This document shows, one piece after another, positions 1-8,109 of a stretch of 12,089 nt of DNA. Below the pieces are notes generated by a model. It was not told the DNA's origin. It saw nothing but the letters and a program-made list of their open reading frames with translations, and ran no database searches. How positions within the stretch are numbered: position 1 is the stretch's first letter; each line of letters opens with the position of its first letter. The position numbers and the translations under genes were made by a program. Source of the DNA: Acidimicrobiia bacterium (GTDB taxonomy: Bacteria > Actinomycetota > Acidimicrobiia > IMCC26256 > JAENVU01); the NCBI GenBank assembly GCA_025357995.1, contig JANYLF010000291.1, positions 1 to 12,089 on the forward strand, in the 5' to 3' direction.

Positions 1-353
1 GTGAAGAAGAAGTGGGCCACCCCGGCACCGATCGCCGCCAAGATGAAGTTGGTCGTCGGACCCGCCAGGCTGACGAACACCATCTGCTCGCGCGGTTTCC
101 GAAGCTGGCTCGGATTGACCGGTACCGGCTTGGCCCAACCGATCACCGGGATGCCGGTCAGCGCACCCATCGCTGGGAGGATGATCGAGCCGAAGGGATC
201 GATGTGCGGGATCGGGTTCAGCGTGAGTCTTCCCGCCCGTTTCGCGGTGTCGTCACCGAACCACAGCGCGACCACGCCATGACTGATCTCGTGGAGAATG
301 ACCGCGACGATCAGCGCGCCGAAGAGAATGAATGTGTCTGCGTCGATGTGCAC
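1..353 (-). CDS. Site-2-type zinc metalloprotease, family M50 (N-terminal part; continues past window edge)
   Basis: Translating the minus strand from a GTG at 353 gives about 117 residues with the hallmarks of an M50 intramembrane protease. An N-terminal hydrophobic helix (about residues 8-20) runs into the zinc-binding motif HEISH (HExxH) near residues 21-25. A stretch reading NPIPHIDPFGSIILP follows, then a second hydrophobic segment around the motif AGPTTNFILA. An in-frame TGA lies 3 nt before the GTG, so this is the first possible start. It begins 3 nt after the stop of the DksA/TraR-type gene, which suggests co-expression. No Shine-Dalgarno sequence is obvious. The family cuts membrane-embedded substrates, but compact members of this type are mostly uncharacterised, so the substrate cannot be inferred. 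The third conserved motif with the other zinc ligand should lie outside the window. Family assignment is firm; function is not. Confidence 0.9.
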   Translation of the reverse strand, partial: MHIDADTFILFGALIVAVILHEISHGVVALWFGDDTAKRAGRLTLNPIPHIDPFGSIILPAMGALTGIPVIGWAKPVPVNPSQLRKPREQMVFVSLAGPTTNFILAAIGAGVAHFFF

Positions 354-356
354 GGT

Positions 357-698
357 TCAGTGCTGCTTGGAGGCGCAGGTGATGCAGAACCGCGCCGCGG
401 GCACGGCGTCGAGCCTCGGGGCCGCGATCGTCGAGCCACAGTCCTCGCACTGCCCGTAGGTGCCGGCGTCGAGCTTGGTCAGCGCGTCCTCTACGTCGTG
501 CAGGTTCTCGGCGAGTGACCCGGCGAGCGCGTCGACCTCGCCCCGTTCGGCCGTCACCTGGCCCGAATCGGCGAATCCCTCGTCGAACTCGAGTTCGGAG
601 GTGCCCGGCGCGCGGCCCATATGGCCCAGCTGGGTCAGGAGATGATCGCGCTCTGCCAGCAACTCATCGCGCTGAGTCGAGAACTCGGTGGTGGACAT
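357..698 (-). CDS. DksA/TraR-family C4 zinc-finger protein
   Basis: A 113-residue protein. Residues 5-75 are charged and helical, as expected for the coiled-coil part of DksA-like proteins. The C-terminus carries a four-cysteine zinc finger: C84-x2-C87 and C105-x2-C108. DksA/TraR proteins bind RNA polymerase through the secondary channel and can alter promoter kinetics. The region where proteobacterial DksA has its DxxDxA tip reads FADSGQ (about residues 42-47), so a DksA-like effect should not be assumed. The ATG at 698 was chosen because the protein aligns with the family from there; upstream in-frame sequence is antisense-like read-through over xerD. It starts 11 nt after the xerD stop and has no clear Shine-Dalgarno sequence, so it probably depends on read-through from pyrG-xerD. 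Family assignment is strong, precise role unknown. Confidence 0.92.
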   Translation of the reverse strand: MSTTEFSTQRDELLAERDHLLTQLGHMGRAPGTSELEFDEGFADSGQVTAERGEVDALAGSLAENLHDVEDALTKLDAGTYGQCEDCGSTIAAPRLDAVPAARFCITCASKQH

Positions 699-709
699 AG
701 GCGCCAAGC

Positions 710-1684
710 CTACCGGGGCGCTCCCCCCACGCCGGCCCGTCTGGCCCGTGGATGCGCGAGTTCGTAGACGGCCCGGAGCCGCTCCGGTGAGACTTTGGTA
801 TAGACCTGTGTGGTCGACAGGCTGGCGTGGCCCAACAGCTCCTGGACGACCCGAATGTCCGCTCCGTGCTCGAGCATGTGCGTGGCGCACGAGTGTCGCA
901 GCACATGGGGCGACAACGTGCCGGGCGCGATACCTACCCGTTCCCCGGCCGTCGTCACCAGCTTCCAACAGCTCTGGCGCGTGAGTCGTCCGCCGCGCAC
1001 GTTGAGCAAGAGCGGATCTCCGGAGACGCGGCGAGTGGCCGGGCGCTCGAGCGCGGGCCGTCCGCGGGCGAGGTACTCGACGATCGATTGGCGCGCGCTC
1101 CGACCGATCGGGACCACGCGCTCCTTGGAGCCCTTGCCGAACACGCGAACAAGTCCGTCTTCGAGATCGAGGTCCTCCCGATCGAGGCCGACGAGCTCGC
1201 TGATGCGCACACCCGTGGCGTAGAGGGTCTCGAGGATCGCGTGATCACGCAGTGCACGTGGATCGTCGCCGTCGACCGTCGCGAGCAGCGCGTCGACCTC
1301 CGTCTCGGTGAGCGCCTTGGGTATCCCCTGCGGCACGCGCGGCGCGCCGACTTCTTCACTGGGGTCGGCGTCGACGAATCCTTCGTCGACACAGAACCGA
1401 TGGAACGATCGCACAGCCACCAACGCCCGCGCGATCGACGACGGCGCGAACCGTGACCCACCCTCGGAATCGCGCGCCCGTTTGAGATGGTCGACGTATG
1501 CGCTCACGGTCGCCTCACGAACCGCGCCCGCATCTCGACAACCGTGGCGGCGCAGGTACTGCTCATACCGACGGAGATCACGGCGATACGCGGCGAGCGA
1601 GTTCTTCGCCAGACCGCGCTCGACGGTCAACCAGGTTTCGTGCTCCAAGAGGAGCCGGGAGAGCGGATCCCGATCGTCCGCCAC
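710..1684 (-). CDS. xerD: Site-specific tyrosine recombinase XerD
   Basis: A 324-residue tyrosine recombinase. Residues about 8-105 form the SAM-like core-binding domain and about 120-305 the catalytic domain. The full catalytic set is visible: R160 (ATGVRISEL), K184 (GKGSKER), H260 and R263 (SPHVLRH), H286 (LLGHASL), and the nucleophile Y295 (VYTKV). Xer recombinases resolve chromosome dimers at dif during division. XerD rather than XerC is called mainly from position: xerD lies just after pyrG in actinobacterial genomes (Rv1699-Rv1701 in M. tuberculosis). The GTG start at 1684 lies 10 nt after the pyrG stop and lacks a good Shine-Dalgarno sequence, so coupling to pyrG is likely. It is slightly longer than the usual ~300 residues because of a short basic C-terminal tail. 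The nudix gene that separates pyrG and xerD in M. tuberculosis is missing here. Confidence 0.95.
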   Translation of the reverse strand: MADDRDPLSRLLLEHETWLTVERGLAKNSLAAYRRDLRRYEQYLRRHGCRDAGAVREATVSAYVDHLKRARDSEGGSRFAPSSIARALVAVRSFHRFCVDEGFVDADPSEEVGAPRVPQGIPKALTETEVDALLATVDGDDPRALRDHAILETLYATGVRISELVGLDREDLDLEDGLVRVFGKGSKERVVPIGRSARQSIVEYLARGRPALERPATRRVSGDPLLLNVRGGRLTRQSCWKLVTTAGERVGIAPGTLSPHVLRHSCATHMLEHGADIRVVQELLGHASLSTTQVYTKVSPERLRAVYELAHPRARRAGVGGAPR

Positions 1685-1694
1685 CAGAGTGGTC

Positions 1695-3377
<1,683 letters not shown>

Positions 3378-3384
3378 CCTTCGA

Positions 3385-3389
3385 CCTCC
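3385..3389 (-). promoter_or_regulatory. Shine-Dalgarno site of pyrG
   Basis: The minus strand reads GGAGG here, 7 nt before the TTG at 3377. It is the strongest ribosome site in this part of the window and fixes the pyrG start at an unusual TTG codon instead of the upstream ATG or GTG. Confidence 0.8.
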
Positions 3390-3401
3390 GCCATCACTCT
3401 T

Positions 3402-3419
3402 GCGGCGCATCCGCGCCGC
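3402..3419 (-). promoter_or_regulatory. GC-rich hairpin in the pyrG leader
   Basis: A perfect 7-bp inverted repeat, GCGGCGC / GCGCCGC, with a 4-nt loop. It ends 12 nt upstream of the pyrG Shine-Dalgarno site. No T-run follows on either strand, so it does not look like an intrinsic terminator. If transcribed it would form a stable stem next to the ribosome site. A regulatory role is inference; GC-rich DNA yields such stems by chance. Confidence 0.35.
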
Positions 3420-3433
3420 GGCGAGCACCCTGC

Positions 3434-3478
3434 GCACCCGGGTTCGCTCCTCCGTCGCTCCCGGGCTGCTCCGGGTGC
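3434..3478 (-). repeat. Inverted repeat upstream of pyrG
   Basis: GCACCCGG at 3434-3441 and CCGGGTGC at 3471-3478 are an exact 8-bp inverted repeat around a 29-nt interior, which itself contains a second CCCGGG. It lies between the pyrG hairpin and the probable pyrG promoter zone, so it could be part of a structured leader or a binding site. There is no further evidence for either. Confidence 0.3.
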
Positions 3479-3560
3479 CGCACGAACTTCGAGCCGAGCA
3501 TCTTCGGTCGGCCGGAGCGAATTGGGGGTCCCGGTTGGCGCGCGCTGCTCACGGGAGAAC

Positions 3561-3624
3561 GACGGTACTCGGTCGACCCCACCGTGACGGTGATCCGCCT
3601 CGAAGACGACGGGCCAGTACCGTC
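3561..3624. promoter_or_regulatory. Cluster of GACGGT/ACCGTC half-sites in the divergent intergenic region (candidate operator)
   Basis: GACGGTACT at 3561-3569 and AGTACCGTC at 3616-3624 form an exact 9-bp inverted repeat with centres about 55 bp apart. Between them lies the near-perfect palindrome CACCGT-G-ACGGTG (3580-3592). This gives GACGGT at 3561-3566 and 3586-3591 (25 bp apart, same orientation) plus opposite-strand copies at 3581-3585 (ACCGT) and 3619-3624. The cluster lies 17-80 bp before the chosen glycosyltransferase start, in the region shared with the divergent pyrG. The repeats are seen directly; regulator binding is inferred. No convincing -35/-10 pair was found on either strand. 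Confidence 0.35.
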
Positions 3625-3640
3625 CTCGTGCGTGGCGAGC

Positions 3641-5122
3641 ATGAAACGACAGACGCGAGACGTGATCGTGGTTGGGGTCGTCGCGTTGCTCGTGCGCATA
3701 CCAGCGTTCTTCGCGCCCCAATCCCTTGGTTTCGACGACGGTCAGTTCGCGATGTCGGTGATCGCCATGCGTCACGGCGGCCTGCCGTTCAAGCAGGTGT
3801 TCTCGTCGCAGGGCCCTCTGTTCCTCCCGATCGCATGGCTCGGCGACTTCCTCACGTTCCAACGGCTCGACTCACCGCGCACGGCTTCGGTCGTCTCCGG
3901 CGTCGTGCTCGCGATCCTCGTGTTGCTGATCGGACGCCGGCTGACGAACCCCAGCGCGGCGCTGCTCGCCGCGGTGATGGTCGCGCTCAGTGGATCCATC
4001 TTGTGGACGACCGGTCCGCTCACCTCCGACGGTATCGGCGCGGCCCTCACTGCGGGCACAGTGCTCGCGGCCCTGCGGTACTGGGAATCCCCGAACGTAC
4101 GGCGCGCGATCGCCGTCGGTCTCGTGGCCGGCCTCGCGCTCGCGGTGAAGAGTCTGCTCGTGATCCCCGGCCTGATCGCGGCCGGAATCTGGATGGTGCT
4201 TCGACGTCGACCGCGACACCTCGTGGTCGTCCCACTCGTCGCCGTTGCGACGCTCTTCGTCGCCTCCGCGCCCTGGGGAATGTCTCGCGTCTACGACCAG
4301 TACGTCCGCTACCACACCGACGCGGTAGCGAACCGTCCGATCGCCGCGAATGCGTCCAAGCTCGTCCGCACCCTCTTCGAACGCGACGCACCACTGCTGG
4401 CGGTCGCCGCGATCGCGCTCCTCGCCGCGCTCGGCGCGATGGCCGCTCGGCGCCACGCGTCCCGCACCGCTCCGGACGATTCGTCCGGCACCCAGGCGCC
4501 CGTCTTCCCCGTGGTGATCTGGTTCTTCGCCACGCTCGGCGTCGTCCTCACCGAGTCGCCGATGTGGCGGAATCACGTCGCGCACGTTGCGGTGCCGTTG
4601 GCAATCCTGGCCGGGGTCGCCCTGATCTCGTCGCGCGTTCGGGCGGTCGCCGTCGTGATCGCGTTGCTGTTCGCGCCGTGGTCGATCGTGCACCTCGGTG
4701 AACTCCTGCGACCCCAGCCGGCCACCGGACGCACCGCGCAACTCGAACGTCGGCTACGAGCGCTCCCCGACGGCGCGTTGGTGATCAGCGACACCCCCGG
4801 CCTCGTGTGGCGTGCAGGTCGTCGCGTGCCCGACCGTTTCGTCGACGTCTCGATCCTGCGCATCACGTCGCCCACGGCGTCGTTGCGCCTCACGGGTGCC
4901 GACATCGTCCGCTCCGCCGCGCGTCACGACGTCTGCGCGGTGGTGCGCTGGTCCGGCCAACGCTTCACCCATTTCCCGCGTCTGGGCGCGCAGCTCCAGG
5001 CGATCGGCTACCAACCCACTCTGGAGCACCCGCGCAGTCCCGAGGTGCTGTGGATCAAGAAGGGGTGCGACCCAGTCGATCGAACCAGCGCAGCGGCGGA
5101 ACCCGATCGATCACCGCGCTGA
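3641..5122 (+). CDS. Polytopic GT-C glycosyltransferase, GT39/ArnT-like membrane protein
   Basis: A 493-residue integral membrane protein from the ATG at 3641. About ten hydrophobic helices span residues 6-350, followed by a soluble C-terminal domain (about 360-475). The first extracytoplasmic loop contains FDDGQFA (D32, D33), in the place where GT39-type GT-C enzymes carry their catalytic acidic residue. The loop also has the usual GLPFKQVFSSQGPLF-type sequence before the next helix. Such enzymes use polyprenyl-phosphate sugars to glycosylate proteins, lipids or wall polymers outside the membrane; donor and acceptor are unknown. An upstream in-frame GTG (3584) would add 19 hydrophilic residues and start inside a palindrome, so ATG is preferred, though neither start has a good ribosome site. 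It is the only plus-strand gene here. Its last ~18 codons overlap the end of the convergent MraY-like gene, and that tail looks like non-conserved read-through. Confidence 0.85.
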   Translation: MKRQTRDVIVVGVVALLVRIPAFFAPQSLGFDDGQFAMSVIAMRHGGLPFKQVFSSQGPLFLPIAWLGDFLTFQRLDSPRTASVVSGVVLAILVLLIGRRLTNPSAALLAAVMVALSGSILWTTGPLTSDGIGAALTAGTVLAALRYWESPNVRRAIAVGLVAGLALAVKSLLVIPGLIAAGIWMVLRRRPRHLVVVPLVAVATLFVASAPWGMSRVYDQYVRYHTDAVANRPIAANASKLVRTLFERDAPLLAVAAIALLAALGAMAARRHASRTAPDDSSGTQAPVFPVVIWFFATLGVVLTESPMWRNHVAHVAVPLAILAGVALISSRVRAVAVVIALLFAPWSIVHLGELLRPQPATGRTAQLERRLRALPDGALVISDTPGLVWRAGRRVPDRFVDVSILRITSPTASLRLTGADIVRSAARHDVCAVVRWSGQRFTHFPRLGAQLQAIGYQPTLEHPRSPEVLWIKKGCDPVDRTSAAAEPDRSPR

Positions 5123-5894
5123 ACGACACGAGTTCGGACACGATGTTCAGCACGATCAGCGCGATGAAGATTCCGTTCCGCGCGGTACGAGAACATTCGA
5201 GCACCACCACGAGGCCGAGCACCCCACCGAGGACGTTCGCGCCCGTGTCGCCCAGCATGACTCGCTCGCGCAGATCCTCGGGGAGCACGCCGACCGCCGC
5301 TCCCATCAGCGGCGCCACGGCCACTCCCACCGGGCCGGTACCGGCGATAATCGCCAGCGGTACGTACGCGACCAATGAACACTTCACCACCCGACCCGGC
5401 GCTCGGTCGAGCAGATTCGCGAGGTTCGCGGCCAGCGCGATCAACACGGCGTCGGCGACGAGGCGTTGCCAAGTGACGAAGCCCGGAACGGCCGCCAGCA
5501 CCAGTGCGATCGCCGCACCGCCAAGGAGCTTCACCATGCCGCTTGTCAAACGACCGTGCGCCAGCGCGATCACGTGGCCTCTGAACCCGCGGTCTTCACC
5601 ACCGAGCATGTCGTCGACGAAACCGAGCAGCCCGAATCCGAATGCGGCGTAGACGATCAGGGGGCGCGCCGCGTTGACGCCGGGCTCGTCGCCCAGTCCG
5701 AGCGCGCCGAATCCCGACCGTCCGGCCTCCACGACGAGCACCGCCATGATCAACACCAGCCCAGCCGCGGTAAACACCCGACGACCGCGGAAGTTCTCAC
5801 GCGCGAGCACCGGGACGCTCCACAGCTCACGCCCGGTCTGGAGCAGGAACCGCACGGCGAGGAATCCGACCACCCACGCGAGGAGTACTGGCAC
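5055..5894 (-). CDS. Divergent MraY/WecA-superfamily membrane protein (glycosyltransferase family 4-like)
   Basis: A 279-residue polytopic protein with about eight or nine hydrophobic segments. Several landmarks of polyprenyl-phosphate N-acetylhexosamine-1-phosphate transferases are present: NFRGRRVFTAAG near the N-terminus (compare the NxxG..PTxGG region), the Mg-binding pair D94-D95 in GFVDDMLG, a cytoplasmic GRLTSGMVKL segment (114-123), NLANLLDRAPGR (157-168, in the place of NxxNLxDGxDGL), and GDTGAN (215-220, in the place of GDxGS). The C-terminal histidine motif of MraY is absent, and the protein is shorter than MraY (~320-360 residues), ending in RVPPLRWFDRLGR. It is therefore not the essential MraY. 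It follows steB by 70 nt with no clear terminator between them, so it probably shares that operon. GTG start; a GAGG lies only 2 nt before it, a weak ribosome site. Substrate unknown. Confidence 0.82.
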   Translation of the reverse strand: MPVLLAWVVGFLAVRFLLQTGRELWSVPVLARENFRGRRVFTAAGLVLIMAVLVVEAGRSGFGALGLGDEPGVNAARPLIVYAAFGFGLLGFVDDMLGGEDRGFRGHVIALAHGRLTSGMVKLLGGAAIALVLAAVPGFVTWQRLVADAVLIALAANLANLLDRAPGRVVKCSLVAYVPLAIIAGTGPVGVAVAPLMGAAVGVLPEDLRERVMLGDTGANVLGGVLGLVVVLECSRTARNGIFIALIVLNIVSELVSFSAVIDRVPPLRWFDRLGRTPS

Positions 5895-5964
5895 CGCCTC
5901 AGTCTGCCCGCCCGGCGCGGACTGGGCGCGGAGCGCCGAACGAGCGACCGGGCCGGGCCGGGCG

Positions 5965-6909
5965 TTACCGTGCGCTCGGAACCGTTGCGATCTTCTCGGG
6001 CACCGCTCGATCGCGTCCCAGGCCGTAGTTGCCGACTGTGCCGAGCGCCAGCTCGGAGAGCGCCAACGCCGCGCCGACCCGACCCTCGGTCCGCTCGAGA
6101 TCGTCGACCGTGCTGATGTGATTGGCCAGCCCCGGCTGCTTCAGGACTGCGTCGATCCAACCGGCCCGATCCGGACCCACATCGGATGCGGCGAACACTT
6201 CTCCGACTACGACGGACGCGCCGCCGTCGAGCACACCCCCCGCGACCGCCGGCGTGACATCGGCGGGAACCAGGTGACCCGGCCCTCCCATCGCCAGCAC
6301 GCGCGCCGTCGATCCGACAAAGTCGGTGGCGACCGGCGATGGGCTGCCCGCGACACCGGCGAGCGTGACGAACTTCGCGTCCACGAGCTTGACGAGGACA
6401 TCGTCCGCGATGGGCGGCGTCGCGATCGTGAGTCTTTGACCAAGCATGCGTGCGGCCGCGCTGCGCAAGGCCGCGCGGTCACGCGTCGTGAGTCCGGTCG
6501 CGGCACGGAGCGCGGCCGCGGCGTCGGCCGATTCGAGCTTCCACGAATCCTCGAGCCACACCACGCCGGGAACCGTTGCTCCGGCTTGGCGAACGAGACC
6601 ACCTTGGCGATCGACTGCGTCACCGTCCGTGCCCCGCTCAGCAACGACGTTCACTCGAACCGCGGTCAACGAACGCGCAACGGTGTACCCGGCGGTTTCG
6701 TCGACGAAGTCGCCGAGCTTGCCGATCTCGCCTTGGAGCTTGTCGTTCCGGTCCCGCTGCGCGTCGGTCAGGCGCTGAACCCTCGTGATCCGACTCTGGA
6801 GACTGTCGATCACGCCGCGGCCGACGAAAGACGCGCCCATCACCGTGCCGATCGCGATGGCCAAGAAGACCGCGAGAATGGAGACCACGTGGTACCGAAA
6901 GTTGATCAT
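5965..6909 (-). CDS. steB: SteB/MctB-family membrane-anchored coiled-coil protein
   Basis: A 314-residue protein beginning MINFRYHVVSILAVFLAIAIG, the hallmark N-terminus of the family also annotated as copper transporter MctB (Rv1698). One membrane helix (about 7-28) is followed by a coiled coil (about 35-72). A mixed alpha/beta extracytoplasmic domain follows, with RQAGATVPGVVWLEDSW at about 107-123. In Corynebacterium, SteB with SteA supports septal wall cleavage via RipA-type hydrolases. In mycobacteria MctB is linked to copper tolerance. A copper role cannot be read from this sequence, and the steA linkage favours the envelope role. The ATG at 6909 is preferred to a TTG one codon upstream because GAGG lies 4 nt before the ATG but only 1 nt before the TTG. 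The ribosome site overlaps the steA stop codon, so the two are tightly coupled. Confidence 0.92.
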   Translation of the reverse strand: MINFRYHVVSILAVFLAIAIGTVMGASFVGRGVIDSLQSRITRVQRLTDAQRDRNDKLQGEIGKLGDFVDETAGYTVARSLTAVRVNVVAERGTDGDAVDRQGGLVRQAGATVPGVVWLEDSWKLESADAAAALRAATGLTTRDRAALRSAAARMLGQRLTIATPPIADDVLVKLVDAKFVTLAGVAGSPSPVATDFVGSTARVLAMGGPGHLVPADVTPAVAGGVLDGGASVVVGEVFAASDVGPDRAGWIDAVLKQPGLANHISTVDDLERTEGRVGAALALSELALGTVGNYGLGRDRAVPEKIATVPSAR

Positions 6910-6915
6910 CAAGCC

Positions 6916-8109
6916 TCAGTGGGTGATCGAGTACCAAAGATCGTCGAGCGTGAAACGGATCCCGTCAAAGTAGGTGTGCAAGGGCTGAGCAACGAGACCG
7001 ATGACGATGATCGTGACGATCGCCGCCAGGATGAGGATTGTGACGTCACGCCGCCGGATCCGACCCTCGTAGAGTCGGTTCACACCCTTCGCGTCCACTA
7101 ATACCGGGCCCAAACGCAAGCGCGTCAGGAACGTGGACGCCATACCTTTGCGACCTTTGTCGAGCATCTCGACCATCGTCGAGTGCGTACCGACCGCAAC
7201 GATGAGCGAGGCACCGGCCTCATAGGCGAGCAGCATCGCCACGTCTTCGCTCATGCCCTCGGCCACGAACTCTTGGTAGTCCGTGCCCGGGATCAGGCCC
7301 AGCTCCTCGAGATTCTCCCGGCCCGGTGCACGGCCGTCAGGGTGCACGTGATGCAAGAGCTGCGCCCCGCAATGGACCGCGCCGTGGGACAACGAATCGA
7401 AGTCACCGATGATGATGTCGGGTGTGAATCCGAGATCGAGGAGCGCGTCGGCACCACCATCTACCCCGATGAGCACCGGTTCGTACTCGCGCAGGTACGC
7501 CTTGAGTGCGGCGAGGTCGCTCTTGTAGTCGTGGCCGCGCACCACGACCATGGCGTGGCGCCCCTCGAATTTGGTGTGCATGTCGGGGAGATCGAGCGGC
7601 TCGAACATGAGCTTGGCTTCGTGGGAGATGTACTCGAGCGTGTTCGCCGCGAACCGTTCCAACTCCTCGCCGATGTTGGCCCGCGCGGCCTCCATCGCAG
7701 CCTCGACGCTCTCGACGTTCCGAACAGCACCGTGCGCGAGCACCCGGCCATCGAGTTCGATCACCGCGTCGTCGCCCTCGAACTCGATCGCTATTTCGAC
7801 GCCCTCTCCGATCTCGGTGAGCAGCTCCGGGCCACAGTTGTCGACGAGGGGAATCCCGGCTTCCACCAGCCGTATCGGCCCGCCATTGGGGTAACGACCG
7901 GTGATGGATTCCGCCGCGTTGACAACTGCGCTCACCCCGGCCGCGATCAAACCCTCGGCCGCGACACGATCGATGTCGGCGTGGTCGATGACCGCGATCT
8001 CACCGAACTGCATCCGCTTGGTGAGGTCCTTCGTACGCCGATCGACGCGAGCGACGGCCCGAAGGGGCGCGCGCGCCGGCACGGTCGACGTACTCCCCCG
8101 GCGTCTCAC
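6916..8109 (-). CDS. steA: SteA-like cytokinetic ring protein with thiamin-pyrophosphokinase-like fold
   Basis: A 397-residue homologue of actinobacterial SteA (Rv1697). Residues about 20-170 are the family-specific N-terminal domain (ARVDRRTKDLTKRM, NAAESITGRYPNGGP). Residues about 185-345 resemble thiamin pyrophosphokinase: VDGGAD at 216-221, GDFDS at 235-239, PDGRAPG near 257-263, SEDVAMLLA near 287-295, and MASTFLTRL at 323-331. A single C-terminal membrane helix (about 355-374) follows a basic RIRRRD stretch, leaving a short extracytoplasmic tail. In Corynebacterium, SteA localises at the division ring with SteB and affects separation of daughter cells. Thiamin synthesis is unlikely given the extra domains and context, although the acidic motifs are kept. 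GTG start; the first four bases, GTGA, overlap the recN stop. The cytoplasmic domain followed by one anchor fits pairing with membrane-bound SteB. Confidence 0.93.
   Translation of the reverse strand: MRRRGSTSTVPARAPLRAVARVDRRTKDLTKRMQFGEIAVIDHADIDRVAAEGLIAAGVSAVVNAAESITGRYPNGGPIRLVEAGIPLVDNCGPELLTEIGEGVEIAIEFEGDDAVIELDGRVLAHGAVRNVESVEAAMEAARANIGEELERFAANTLEYISHEAKLMFEPLDLPDMHTKFEGRHAMVVVRGHDYKSDLAALKAYLREYEPVLIGVDGGADALLDLGFTPDIIIGDFDSLSHGAVHCGAQLLHHVHPDGRAPGRENLEELGLIPGTDYQEFVAEGMSEDVAMLLAYEAGASLIVAVGTHSTMVEMLDKGRKGMASTFLTRLRLGPVLVDAKGVNRLYEGRIRRRDVTILILAAIVTIIVIGLVAQPLHTYFDGIRFTLDDLWYSITH

Noticed and set aside
5895..5964. A possible terminator between steB and the MraY-like gene (for example GGCGC-GGA-GCGCC at 5925-5937).
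   Set aside because: The stem is only 5 bp and no T-run follows; GC-rich background explains it.
5965..6909. Annotation as a copper transporter.
   Set aside because: One membrane helix and a coiled coil, with no copper-binding Cys/Met/His cluster seen. The name comes from a mycobacterial phenotype; SteB is the better family name given the adjacent steA.
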